A DNA stretch of 64,000 bases from Archivesica marissinica (GCA_014843695.1 CM026390.1:9308977-9372976); one strand, 5' to 3'. Numbered from the stretch's first letter, positions 11,542 through 22,958 are shown. Numbers and translations: made by a program. The notes: a model not told the origin generated them from the letters alone.

Positions 11542-11964
11542 TTGTATTTGATCACCCTCCAGCTTAAGCAATTGCATATATCACACTTAAATTACAACTT
11601 TAATTATGTACCGATCATAGCTGTTTCATGTATTTATAACATGTCCAACCAACACTCAATTTGTTTTGTTATTTCTGCCTCTCGAGGCTGTGTCGACAAT
11701 TTGTGTTTGACATGGAGATTGTGAAGTAAACAAGCAGCATTTTGAGCCGACATTGGCATGTCTAGATTAACATCATCCTGATTAGTATCAATATCCCCCT
11801 GATAAGTGATAACTGTGTCATGCATCCCGTTCTGGTTCACCCAATTATAAGCCGTTATTTTGTGGGTTATCTCGTGCCTATATAGTGTGAACCAGTACAA
11901 GGAAGCTAGTGTTAAATATGAATTCATTGTTCATCTTTGCTTTATAATTTTGAATTGATGAGGG
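11542..11964. other. spacer, no supported gene
   Basis: Overlapping small frames on both strands with no recognisable motif. Confidence 0.5.
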
Positions 11965-12205
11965 TTAACCCTTTCAACACCACAGACCTCTAAAAAGGCG
12001 TATAAAAAGTGTAGATCCAGATGAGCCGGCTCGTGACGAGCCGTCTCATCAGGATCTGCACTTTTTGCCAGTGATATGACTATTTTTAGACATAATTACC
12101 CATTTTGATAAATGAACTTGTCCAAATGTGATTTTCTGATTCATTTATTGGTTTATGAATATCATGGACCAGTCCATGTGAGTTACTTGGTGTTGAATGG
12201 GTTAA
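11965..12205 (+). mobile_element. TTAA-type MITE, family 1
   Basis: Complete copy with TTAA at both ends, the same CCCTTTCAACACCA terminus and the same central hairpin as the copy at 10873. The two copies are about 0.85 kb apart in the same orientation. Confidence 0.88.
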
Positions 12206-12221
12206 TTAATACTTGAATGTC

Positions 12222-12826
12222 GCAATGCATGATGTATATATCGCTTACAATGCATGATGTATATATCGCTTACAATGTATGATGTATATATCGCTTACAA
12301 TGCATGATGTATATATCGCTTACAATGCATGATGTATATATCGCTTACAATGCATGATGTATATATCGCTTACAATGCATGATGTATATATCGCTTACAA
12401 TGCATGATGTATATATCGCTTACAATGCATGATGTATATATCGCTTACAATGCATGATGTATATATCGCTTACAATGCATGATGTATATATCGCTTACAA
12501 TGCATGATGTATATATCGCTTACAATGCATGATGTATATATCGCTTACAATGCATGATGTATATATCGCTTACAATGCATGATGTATATATCGCTTACAA
12601 TGCATGATGTATATATCGCTTACAATGCATGATGTATATATCGCTTACAATGCATGATGTATATATCGCTTACAATGCATGATGTATATATCGCTTACAA
12701 TGCATGATGTATATATCGCTTACAATGCATGATGTATATATCGCTTACAATGCATGATGTATATATCGCTTACAATGCATGATGTATATATCGCTTACAA
12801 TGCATGATGTATATATCGCTTACAAT
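12222..12826. repeat. 25-bp tandem array
   Basis: About 24 copies of a 25-bp unit AATGCATGATGTATATATCG followed by CTTAC, almost invariant (one copy has TGTATG). It contains ATGCAT and TATATA palindromic cores. It starts immediately after the MITE at 11965. Confidence 0.97.
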
Positions 12827-12883
12827 GTCTGAGAAGATACTGATGCATCCCGATATCGGTGAACGTTGACAAACAATGTAGCA

Positions 12884-13127
12884 TTAACCCATAACCTGCC
12901 AATCATGATTAAAGTCGCTTTTGCAAACAGCATAGAGCCACATCAGACGGCTCAGAACGTGGCGTCTGATCAGGCTCTATGCTCTTTGCAATTCGGATAG
13001 TGGAGCTAAAACTCTTCTGAATAGTAAACAACATGGATCCTAATCAGGTGTGGTGTTACACCGCGGCTCATCTGGATCTATGTTGTTTGCACATTCCATC
13101 CAATTTATTCGGCAGGTTAAGGATTAA
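12884..13127 (+). mobile_element. TTAA-type MITE, family 2
   Basis: TTAA flanks both ends, followed by TIRs CCCATAACCTGCC and GGCAGGTTAAGGA. Two palindromic modules lie inside: CAGCATAGAGCCACATCAGA with its complement, and AACATGGATCCTAATCAG with ATCTGGATCTATGTTGTTT. Confidence 0.82.
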
Positions 13128-13454
13128 GTTGAGTCCTCAGATATTTGATCTTTATAATATCGTTGGTGTATTTTATTGTGTTGTGGTGAACATCCATGCA
13201 GAATTAATTTCCTCACTATCCCATTCCAAATTGATTGACTTATAGTATGCTTTTATGCTGTTATTATTTTGTGTTTAAAGTTTCGTTTGTGGGTATCGTA
13301 AACTGCTTCACATATCTTTGTAGATTTCACCTTGGTACTTAGATTTCACCTTGGTACCTTATACTGTATTGATGCACACATTCATGCTGAATTCTTGTTG
13401 TTGAATGTAAGATGACTGCCTTGTTACTATAAAATTATATTGTTTGCGTTTGTA
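13128..13454. other. spacer, no supported gene
   Basis: AT-rich; includes a short direct duplication of AGATTTCACCTTGGTAC near 13322. Confidence 0.5.
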
Positions 13455-14030
13455 CCACAGGGATTCGGCACGTTTGGGGGTACTAGTATATATATATAAG
13501 TACAGGGATTCTACTCTGTGGGATGTCAGATTTCGCATCGATCAGTAAAATGGCCCTATCTGAAACAATTTTGTACAAAGCTCGTTTCAACGCGAATTGC
13601 GCCGCTTTAGAAATTTTCAAAACAAATTGAAAATGCTACGAAATCTCTTTGACGTACATTTTTGCCGAAAAAACATACAGGTTAGTGGAAACACATTTTA
13701 TTGATAATGTTATTCACAGTTAAAACTCTCCTGTCGAAGATTTTTTTTTGTTGCTGACAGAACCCGTGTCCTAGTATGGAAATGTGACCTGCTATGGCCA
13801 ATGTATGTGGCAATTGTTTGCAAAGTATACATGCATGCAGCTTAAAGTTGTGTTTTATTTGAAGAACAATATAAAGACTCGGGATAGGCGTTATATTTGG
13901 ACAGCTTTGTACAAAATTGTTTCAGATATGGCCATTTTACTGATCGATGCGAAATCTGACATCCCACAGAGTAGAATCCCTGTACTTAAATATATATACT
14001 AGTACCCCCAAACGTGCCGAATCCCTGTGG
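13455..14030. mobile_element. foldback element with about 128-bp inverted arms
   Basis: The left arm begins CCACAGGGATTCGGCACGTT and the right arm is its near-perfect inverse over about 128 bp (only a few differences, for example GGCCCTATC versus GGCCATATC). A 6-bp direct repeat TTTGTA flanks it (13449-13454 and 14031-14036). The loop is about 320 bp with no coding signal. The high arm identity suggests a young insertion or arm-to-arm gene conversion. Superfamily is not assigned. Confidence 0.85.
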
Positions 14031-14036
14031 TTTGTA

Positions 14037-14479
14037 CATGTAGCTAAGCTGATTTAGGTATCTTTGTAAAATTTGTCATGGTACTTGAGTGTCTATGGGT
14101 GTTGGGGTGGGGGTTGGGTTCACGGTTGGTTAACATGTTACTGTAATAGTGTGACATTTCGCGTTTTGTTTGTGCCTGTTCCGCTTCACGTGTCTTCATG
14201 AAATTCATCATAGGACTCTTTCGAGGATTGCGGCGCACGTTTGTTTGTAAATACTCCGACAATAAATAAAGTTTGAATTGACATCTCTGCGAAAGTTTGT
14301 GTGTGTCTGATGCAAGAGGGATGGCTGATGTGCATCCATCCTGTTCTAGTATTTGCATTGATGCACATTGACTGCATCCCTAACGACTTACAACCCAGTC
14401 AGCAGTGAGTTCCTTTGTCTGACATCTCTTGTGTAATATTTTTGATAGTTGATGTTGATAGTTTTGTAATATTTTTGGG
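14037..14479. other. spacer, no supported gene
   Basis: Small overlapping minus-strand frames without motifs. Sequence related to the 43-bp unit (GGACTGGGATCATGTTGACA) begins near 14485. Confidence 0.5.
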
Positions 14480-14822
14480 TAACATGGACTGGGATCATGT
14501 TGACATTTAGTTTTATATAATACAGACGGGTTGGGCACCATGTTGATATTTAGTTATATATAATACAGACTGGTTGGGCACCATGTTGATATTTAGTTAT
14601 ATATAATACAGACGGGTTGGGCACCATGTTGATATTTAGTTATATATAATACAGACTGGTTGGGCACCATGTTGATATTTAGTTATATATAATACAGACT
14701 GGTTGGGCACCATGTTGATATTTAGTTATATATAATACAGACGGGTTGGGCACCATGTTGATATTTAGTTTTATATAATACAGACTGGTTGGGCACCATG
14801 TTGATATTTAGTTATATATAAT
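14480..14822 (+). repeat. 43-bp tandem array, left part
   Basis: About eight copies of a 43-bp unit containing ACAGACTGGTTGGGCACCAT and GTTGATATTTAGTTATATAT. It is interrupted by the hAT element and resumes at 17327. The unit resembles the first bases of the ADAP exon at 17703 and carries an AG before the similar stretch, so each copy looks like a degenerate copy of the exon's 5' edge. Confidence 0.93.
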
Positions 14823-17326
14823 CAGGCGCGTAGCTGGGCGTACGTAAATTTTGACAGGTCGGAAAAATGAAAATGCGAAAAATGCAATAAAAAATGAAGC
14901 CTAAGGGGGGTGAGGGGTCAAATGTTTATTATCTTCAACAGTTATAACATATATCTACAATTATGTGACACGACTGTTCGATATCTAGAGCCGTCCAAAA
15001 GCAACACGTGGTTACGGTACTCGAAGTCTGTCGGAGGAGTATACTGCGCCCCCTGTCACATTTTCGCACATGTAGAGAAGAAAGCCTTCGTATCGGTAGC
15101 AGCGACCGACCCCAGCAACCTCGGCAAAATGATTGCTAACCACGGAAAGAGTGATATGCATATCAGCTCTACTTCAAATATGTAATGACGAGTGACAAAA
15201 AGGATATCATGAATTCAATCTCCACATCATACAACACGCTAGTGGAAAAAAATCGCAAAATTCTCAAAGCTATTGTAGACACGATCGTACTGTGTGGAAA
15301 GCAAAACATTGCCTTTCGAGGTCACGACGACAAAGATAGCAACTTCATAGCTTTACTAGAGTATCAATCGAAATATAACACAGTCCTACGTGATCACTTG
15401 GAAACTGGGGACCCAAAAACCAAATATACTTCGCCCGAAATCCAGAACGAACTGATCGATATCTGTGGTGAACAAATCAAATCATCTATTGTAAAAAAGT
15501 GTAACAGTGCCCCATTCTTTGGCTTCATAGCAGACGAGGCCACCGACTCTTCCACAATTGAGCAGATGGCTCTGTTTGCGATATTTCGACTACGATACAC
15601 TAGCCGTACGTGAAGATTTCATTACGTTCGCCGAATGCGACGCCACGACTGGTGAATCACTTTCCGATGCATTTCTGAAGAACTTGAGACTTGCAGGCGT
15701 AGACGTAGATAAAATGAGGGGCCAGGGATATGATGGCGCTTCGAACATGTCCGGGAAGTTCCGTGGGGTACAAGCACGAATTAGACAGTCGCTGCCCAAA
15801 GCAGTGTACACTCATTGCAAAGCGCATTGCTTAAATTTAGCTATAGTACATGCGTCGGAAGAGCCGTTGGCCAGGAATATGATGAACACAGTTCATGAAA
15901 TTGCGTTTTCCTTTAATTATTCCGCGAAGCGACTATTGCGATACAAGGAAACGCTAGCGAATGATGCCGGAAATAAAATTGCCATGGAGCATAGAACAAA
16001 ATTACAATCCCTGTGCGAAACAAGATGGGCAGCAAGAGCGGACGCGCTGAACACCTTCCAGTCTTCATACATAACGGTCGTGGAGGCACTGGCTGACCTC
16101 TGTCTACACTATGGCGATAGCAAGGCCGGTGCATACAGAATAGCCATCATGCAGTTCGGGTTCATCGTGTGTCTTGTAGCTATAGAACATGTGCTCTCGG
16201 GATTAATGCCACTGTCCAAAATGTTACAAAACAAGTCATGTGACCTTATTGAAGCTGTCAAAGAAGCTAACGTCATCACTCGCCAAGTTACGGATGAGCG
16301 AAATGATCCAGCTGTGTGGGATGGCCTGTACGCGAAGGCTGTTGAAATGGCAGAGGCTGTTGATCTGCAACCATCATGACCTAGAGCCCCGAATAATCGG
16401 CGTCAGCAACATCGTCAAAATGCTCCGGCAGATACCGTTTCTGACTACTGGAAGAGAAACATGTACTTACCTTTCGTCGATCATTTGGTAACAGAACTAT
16501 CTGATCGTCTTATTGAGGATGGCGACAGATTCAATGCCCAATTCCTGATACCAGGCGATATAGGTAATCTTACCGAGGATATCATTGCGTCCATATATAA
16601 AACATTTGAGGAGGATCTCCCCGCGGTTGATTTTGAAGACTTCACAAACGGGAAGTGTCTCGCTGGAAAGTTAGGTGCGCTGGTGACACCGACGTTCACG
16701 CCACCGTAGGTGACACGCTGGCACACACGCCTAGGGAGCTGTACCCCAACGTTTCAACTGCCACCGCAGAAAGATCGTTCAGCAGCATGCGCCGCTTGAA
16801 AACGTACCTTCGGTCAACCATGACAACAGGCAGATTGTCGTGCCTAGGACTGATGAACATTCACAGGGACAAAGAGATTAAACACTGACATGGTTATCGA
16901 TGTCTTCGCTAGACGGAAGGAGCGGCGCCTTGCCTTTGTGTTTCGTGTCTAAGTAATAGTTAGAGCACTGTACGTCAGTCTGTACGAAGAGATAATTCCC
17001 GAGATTTAGCGAGAGGATTATCGATCGTACAGGCTGAAAACAGTGCTCTAACTATTTTGTGTCACCCCCATGCCTGTACCATGTCTCTACTTGTAATAAC
17101 ACATCTTGGTTAAAGTCACTTGGTGTTGGTTTTCATTGTAAAAAAATCTCGCAAAACCCATTAATTTAAACTATTTCCAGCAGTATTTTGTGTACATATA
17201 AGTTGTGAAATACACTCTAAAACTCACCTACGGCTGTATAGCAAAAAAAAATAATCTGGGGGAGCATGCCCCCGGACCCCCCTAGCGCCGGTGCGTATCC
17301 ACATTTTAGTCCCAGCTACGCGCCTG
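14823..17326 (+). mobile_element. hAT-superfamily DNA transposon, 2504 bp, with 5-bp TSD
   Basis: Terminal inverted repeats CAGGCGCGTAGCTGGG and CCCAGCTACGCGCCTG, flanked by the direct repeat ATAAT (14818-14822 and 17327-17331). Because it landed in a tandem array, the empty site is known: removing the element and one ATAAT gives exactly the array unit, so the 5-bp duplication is secure. It carries a broken hAT transposase (14910-16888). The 320-bp MITE at 1724 is a deletion derivative and also has a 5-bp duplication. Confidence 0.93.
14910..16888 (+). pseudogene. hAT transposase (TTF-zinc-finger/ZMYM6-like type), broken
   Basis: The order of parts is that of a TTF-type hAT transposase. Near 14990-15060 comes a zinc-finger-like WLRYSKSVGGVYCAPCHIFA. 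Near 15500 comes FFGFIADEATDSS, typical of the first catalytic Asp. Near 15715 comes MRGQGYDGASNMSG, typical of the second Asp, then YTHCKAHCLNLAI. The C-terminal dimerisation motif near 16740-16860 has TATAERSFSSMRRLKTYLRS. Breaks: a stop at 15183, a frame change near 15590, an in-frame TGA at 16377, and a frame change between about 16676 and 16730. Enzyme role is cut-and-paste transposition; this copy is not functional as sequenced. Confidence 0.88.
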
Positions 17327-17660
17327 ATAATACAGACTGGTTGGGCACCATGTTGATATTTAGTTATATATAATACAGACTGGTTGGGCACCATGTTGAT
17401 ATTTAGTTATATATAATACAGACTGGTTGGGCACCATGTTGATATTTAGTTATATATAATACAGACTGGTTGGGCACCATGTTGATATTTAGTTATATAT
17501 AATACAGACTGGTTGGGCACCATGTTGATATTTAGTTATATATAATACAGACTGGTTGGGCACCATGTTGATATTTAGTTTTATATAATACAGACTGGTT
17601 GGGCACCATGTTGATATTTAGTTTTATATATTACAGACGGGTTGGGTACCATGTTGACAT
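17327..17660 (+). repeat. 43-bp tandem array, right part
   Basis: Continuation of the array at 14480, about 7.5 copies, ending 40 bp before the ADAP exon. The last copies vary (TTTTATATA for TTATATATA, GACGGG for GACTGG) and merge into the real acceptor region TTTTCATTTTAATTTTCAG. Confidence 0.93.
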
Positions 17661-17702
17661 TTTGTAATGTTTGGTATAACGTGTTTTCATTTTAATTTTC
17701 AG

Positions 17703-17839
17703 AGAACACTGATTGGGCGTCATGTAATCTTGGTATCTTCCTGTGCCAGGACTGCGCAAGCATACACAGAAGTCTCGGGGTGGATATTAGTCGTGTGAAA
17801 TCTATCAAGTTAGATAACTGGGATGATGACCAAGTTCTG
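17703..17839 (+). CDS. ADAP1: ADAP1-like exon: ArfGAP zinc finger, second half
   Basis: Acceptor TTTTAATTTTCAG precedes it and donor CTG|GTAGGA follows. The frame starts after two bases that complete a codon from a missing upstream exon. It reads NTDWASCNLGIFLCQDC and then ASIHRSLGVDISRVKSIKLD. The CxxC is the second half of the ArfGAP C-X2-C-X16-C-X2-C zinc finger, and the Arg four residues after the last Cys (IHR) is the catalytic arginine finger used to stimulate GTP hydrolysis by Arf. DWAS is typical of ADAP/centaurin-alpha. The exon with the first CxxC and the start codon was not found upstream. It is 137 bp and ends in phase 0. Confidence 0.93.
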
Positions 17840-18934
17840 GTAGGATACTATTGATGATTTCTACAAATAAGGGGTTGTTAGGGGACGATTTCCAATCAGT
17901 TTGTATTGGGCAAGACTTAGATCTTGCGTATTAATATCACAATATTTTGGGCAAAATGAGGCAGTTTGTAGATTTACAAAAGTCTTCAACAATTGCCAGA
18001 ATGGAATTACTACGTCACCCAAGACGCTGTTGGGACATGAACTATTGGGCGTGGTTTAAGCACGTCCAATGTAGTTCATACCTAGATGGAAACTATTAAC
18101 CTGAGATTCATTACTTATATTTACACTAATTATTATTTTCAATGAGACAAAGAACAAAATTACCACACTTTCCAATTAAAAAGGTATTTAGTTCAATTTG
18201 CGACTTACTGTGTGGCGGGGACCGGATAACTAGATCATCCTTGGAACAGCGTAAATTGTAAGACACGCCTTTTCACGCGATGAACGTTGCCTAACACTGT
18301 GAATGCGCATGCCCGTAACATCGAGCGCGCATGCCAGCTGCATATCATTAGTTGGAAACCCTCATACGAAATTGTATGCAATCAGGGCAGGCACATACAT
18401 TCATTGAAGGACTGGAAATGCAATAGCAATGTAAATATATGTATTTAATTTGTTTTCCATATATTCCAATTCAAAACAGGTCTTAATAAATATATTCATA
18501 TATTCAATTCGCACAAATTTGGCTTTGCTATGAATAATAGTGTGATTTTAACTCCAGTTTGCTATGTCTTTCGGAGAATTTTTCCATAATCTTTACCGTG
18601 ATTGGCTACTTGAGTAATTGATTGACATATTGTTGCCATAGTGACTTGCCTACAAGTATAGGTTATTGATCATATAATTATATACGGTTATACCAGTATG
18701 CAAAATAAGTGCAACGGAGCATTAGCAAGCGGCAGCACTTATTTTGTATATATCATTATATGTCGTCAATAAGCTGCTTACAGTTTGCCCTCCCATAAGA
18801 TTAAAATAAATATTTGAAGCCATGTATTTGAAAGAAAAACATACAAAAAAAAAAGTTGCGCCAAATATTTTTGCCAATTCACAAAATTTAGTGCCATTAT
18901 TTTGTCGCAATTGGTGACCGACCAAGCAAGTACC
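17840..18934. other. ADAP intron sequence, no other gene
   Basis: AT-rich intronic sequence with no motif-bearing frame on either strand. Confidence 0.6.
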
Positions 18935-19017
18935 CTGCTTTCCTAAGGGCACAATTGTGATGGCCTCTGGGCCTTTCACACATGAAGCGAACTCGCTACC
19001 ACTGCGCTATCACAACA
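18935..19017 (-). repeat. tRNA-like SINE head fragment
   Basis: Read on the minus strand it matches the head of the element at 49441-49615 (ATAGCGCAGTGG, then AGCGAGTTCGCTTCATG). Short remnant only. Confidence 0.55.
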
Positions 19018-19076
19018 TAAATGAGGTTATGGAACTAAAACAAGGTAAACGTAATCCAGAAATTGTGGGTTTGTCT

Positions 19077-19303
19077 GACCCTAATAAAATTAACTGTCTT
19101 TCACATGGGACTTCAAACCCAAGGTCTTGTGTCGGTGCTGTATACCGTGCACGTAAAAGAACCAGAGGTGACTCTGGAATGGGTCGCTGTCTGTATCATT
19201 GCACTATCCTCCAAAAATCTAAAATGACTAATCTCTGCAGGAGGCGTCTCTCATATGGGCAACCGGTAGCGACGATAAATAAACATAAAACACACACAGA
19301 ACA
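19077..19303 (+). repeat. SINE family A copy
   Basis: Body and tail of SINE A (CTGACCCTAATAAAATTAAC through GACGATAAATAAACATAAAA) in ADAP intron 1. The head is missing. Confidence 0.82.
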
Positions 19304-19404
19304 CGGTAATGTTGCTAATGGAAAACTATTAAGCATACTCCTGATGAACTGGTGTAATAATGTTGTCAAAGTTCAGCAGAATCTTTGCAATGACCAGGGA
19401 TCGT

Positions 19405-19770
19405 TCTAGAGGTAGTGGTGGACAAAATAGTCGCCATAGGGACCCTGACTTCGCCCTCTGGGGGCCATATTTCTCTTTAAATTTAAAAAAAAAAATTACA
19501 ATTTTCATACACATTTTTGTCCAGTAAGATATACTGGCTCATTATAAAGCACTCTTTCTATTCAAATGATGTATTTAATGGTCATACTGTACATTTTAAT
19601 CATAGTTTGTGGATATGTCTTAAATAACTATATTTAAGGACGCGATCGCGCGCTTTCTCACTTCTCACAAACATTCTGACCTGCGCTTTCTCACTTCTCC
19701 CAAACATTCTGACCTGCGCTTTCTCACTTCTCCCAAACATTCTGACCTAGAATGAACCCTGAATGACCTC
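19405..19770 (+). repeat. dispersed repeat with three 33-bp tail copies
   Basis: Shares about 250 bp of scattered identity with 23505-23765 (AAATAGTCGCC, CATTATAAAGCACTC, TGTATTTAATGGTCATACTG). This copy ends in three tandem 33-bp units of GCTTTCTCACTTCTCCCAAA plus CATTCTGACCTGC, whereas the 23.7-kb copy has one. Type of element unknown. Confidence 0.75.
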
Positions 19771-19911
19771 TACCAAAGTTGTTCAAATATGGTGCAGGGT
19801 ATTACCGGTAAAGATTAGGTCAACCTGACCGAAAAGCTTTAACATCAATCAATATTTTCTCATGAACCAATGGTAAGAATGGTGCCAACTCTAGTCAGTA
19901 GAAACAATAGG

Positions 19912-21796
19912 GTCACTCATTCAACACCAAGTAACTCACATGGACTGGTGCATGATATTTAACTCATTCAACACCAAGTAACTGACATGGACTGGTGCAT
20001 GATATTTAACCCATTCAACACCAAGTAACACACATGGACTGGTGCAGGATATTTAACCCATTCAACACCAAGTAACTCACATGGACTGGTGGATATTTAA
20101 CTCATTCAACACCAAGTAACTCACATGGACTGGTGCAGGATATTTAACCCATTCAACACCAAGTAACTGACATGGACTGGTGCATGATATTTAACCCATT
20201 CAACACCAAGTAACTCACATGGACTGGTGGATGATATTTAACTCATTCAACACCAAGTAACTCACATGGACTGGTGCAGGATATTTAACTCATTCAACAC
20301 CAAGTAACTCACATGGACTGGTGCAGGATATTTAACCCATTCAACACCAAGTAACTCACATGGACTGGTGCATTCAACACCAAGTAACTCACATGGACTG
20401 GTGCATGATATTTAACTCATTCAACACCAAGTAACTCACATGGACTGGTGCAGGATATTTAACTAATTCAACACCAAGTAACTCACATGGACTGGTGCAG
20501 GATATTTAACTCATTCAACACCAAGTAACTCACATGGACTGGTGCAGGATATTTAACCCATTCAACACCAAGTAACTGACATGGACTGGTGCATGATATT
20601 TAACCCATTCAACACCAAGTAACTCACATGGACTGGTGGATGATATTTAACTCGTTCAACACCAAGTAACTCACATGGACTGGTGCAGGATATTTAACTC
20701 ATTCAACACCAAGTAACTCACATGGACTGGTGCATGATATTTAACCCATTCAACACCAAGTAACTCACATGGACTGGTGCATTCAACACCAAGTAACTCA
20801 CATGGACTGGTGCAGGATATTTAACCCATTCAACACCAAGTAACTCACATGGACTGGTGCAGGATATTTAACCCATTCAACACCAAGTAACTCACATGGA
20901 CTGGTGCAGGATATTTAACCCAATCAACACCAAGTAACTCACATGGACTGGTGCAGGATATTTAACCCATTCAACATTAAGTAACTCACATGGACTGGTG
21001 CAGGATATTTAACCCATTCAACACCAAGTAACTCACATGGACTGGTGCATGATTTTTAACCCATTCAACACCAAGTAACTCACATGGACTGGTGCAGGAT
21101 ATTTAACCCATTCAACACCAAGTAACTCACATGGACTGGTGCATGATATTTAACCCATTCAACACCAAGTAACTCACATGGACTGGTGCAGGATATTTAA
21201 CCCATTCAACACCAAGTAACTGACATGGACTGGTGCAGGATATTTAACCCATTCAACACCAAGTAACTCACATGGACTGGTGCAGGATATTAACCCATTC
21301 AACACCAAGTAACTGACATGGACTGGTGCATGATATTTAACTCATTCAACACCAAGTAACTCACATGGACTGGTGCATGATATTTAACTCATTCAATACC
21401 AAGTAACTGACGTGGACTGGTGCATCATATTTAACTCATTCAATACCAAGTAACTGACGTGGACTGGTGCATCATATTTAACTCATTCAACACCAAGTAA
21501 CTCACATGGACTGGTGCATCATATTTAACTCATTCAATACCAAGTAACTGATGTGGACTGGTGCATCATATTTAACTCATTCAACACCAAGTAACTCACA
21601 TGGACTGGTGCATGATATTTTTAGACCAATAAATGAATATGAAAATTACATTTGGACCAGTTCATTTATCAAAATGGGTAATTTTGTCTAAAAATAGTAA
21701 TATTACTGGCAAAAAGTGCAGATGTGACTAGCCTGCTCATCTGGATCTACACATTTTGTAAGCCTATTTAGAGGTCTGTGGTGTTGAAAGGGTTGA
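19912..21796 (-). mobile_element. TTAA MITE family 1 with its terminus expanded to about 36 copies
   Basis: The right end (about 21617-21796) is an ordinary family-1 MITE read in reverse, ending GTGGTGTTGAAAGGGTTGA (TTAA decayed to TTGA). The left terminus is repeated about 36 times as a 47-bp unit TTAACCCATTCAACACCAAG, TAACTCACATGGACTGGTGC, AGGATAT. Each unit includes the TTAA-CCC transposon end. Variants (GACATGG, GCATCATAT, shortened units) show later divergence. A four-copy version of the same expansion is at 58494. Confidence 0.92.
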
Positions 21797-21921
21797 TAAT
21801 AGCACCAATTTTACCCAACACACAGCACGCTTGCTTATTTATTGCCTTCTCTTGTTTAGGTCCTCTATACCTTCTTGGTTTTGTAAAATATTGTATATCC
21901 ATAACTTGCCGTTTTATTCAG
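21797..21921. other. 3' end of ADAP intron 1
   Basis: Leads into the acceptor CCGTTTTATTCAG. The upstream reading frame that begins at 21778 is open by chance through the intron. Confidence 0.6.
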
Positions 21922-22013
21922 AAAATGTCAGCGTTGGGGAATGACATGGTGAACCAGAAATATGAGCAGCATTTACCGAAGTATTACAAACGACCGACAA
22001 AATGTAATGTAGA
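21922..22013 (+). CDS. ADAP1: ADAP1-like exon: ArfGAP C-terminal part
   Basis: Begins in phase 0 after the acceptor and reads KMSALGNDMVNQKYEQHLPK then YYKRPTKCNVE. This corresponds to the ADAP segment with xGNDxARxxFExxxPxxYxRP, the end of the ArfGAP fold. The donor is AGA|GTAAGTA, and the last two bases (GA) complete a Glu codon with the first base of the exon at 25064. If the donor is ignored, the frame meets TAA immediately (GTA GAG TAA). The last 42 bases plus the donor are repeated downstream about ten more times. Confidence 0.93.
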
Positions 22014-22545
22014 GTAAGTACCATTTACCGAAGTATTACATACGACCGACAAAATGCGATGTAAGAGTAAGTACCATTTACCGAAGTATTACATACGACC
22101 GACAAAATGTAATGTAGAGTAAGTACCATTTACCGAAGTATTACATACGACCGACAAAATGTAATGTAGAGTAAGTACCATTTACCGAAGTATTACATAC
22201 GACCGACAAAATGTAATGTAGAGTAAGTACCATTTACCGAAGTATTACATACGACCGACAAAATGTAATGTAGAGTAAGTACCATTTACCGAAGTATTAC
22301 ATACGACCGACAAAATGTAATGTAGAGTAAGTACCATTTACCGAAGTATTACATACGACCGACAAAATGTAATGTAGAGTAAGTACCATTTACCGAAGTA
22401 TTACATACGACCGACAAAATGTAATGTAGAGTAAGTACCATTTACCGAAGTATTACAAACGACTGACAAAATGTAATGTAAGAGTAAGAACTATTTACCG
22501 AAGTATTACATACGACCGACAAAATGCGATGTAAGAGTAAGAACT
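21972..22545 (+). repeat. 52-bp tandem array made of the exon end plus its splice donor
   Basis: Eleven copies of a 52-bp unit, TTTACCGAAGTATTACATAC then GACCGACAAAATGTAATGTA then GAGTAAGTACCA. Copy one is the true exon end with its donor GTAAGTA. The next copies differ mainly by AAAC to ATAC. Nearly all later copies keep GTAAGT; the last two have GTAAGA. The array therefore presents about ten extra 5' splice sites directly after the real one. No acceptor is included, so the copies cannot act as separate exons. Confidence 0.97.
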
Positions 22546-22958
22546 ATTTACCATAATTACCAATATGAAGATTAATACAAAATTCAAGGTATTGTGTGTC
22601 AAGTATACCAGTGTATTACTAGGGCTGGTGCAGTATACCGGTGCATCAATATATTGCCATACAACTGGCACAGTACTGAAATTCTATACATATATTATAT
22701 GTTTTAAACGATTAACTTTAAATCAAGTAATTTAGTACCTGATTGCTTGTGTAGTTCTGAATAGTGTGCGACGTTCAAAATGGAGTTGTCTGGATTACTT
22801 GTAAACATTAGAGCCAGATCAGATATTTGGAAACACTGTTTACGGTTAAACGAATAGATGGACATTTAGATAGAACATCTACCTTCTACAACAAAGATGG
22901 GCCCCCTGTTACGGTATCTGGTGGAACTACATGTAGCACACTCCTTCCACAAGAGAAG
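22546..22958. other. ADAP intron 2, unremarkable part
   Basis: No gene or clear repeat recognised. Confidence 0.5.
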
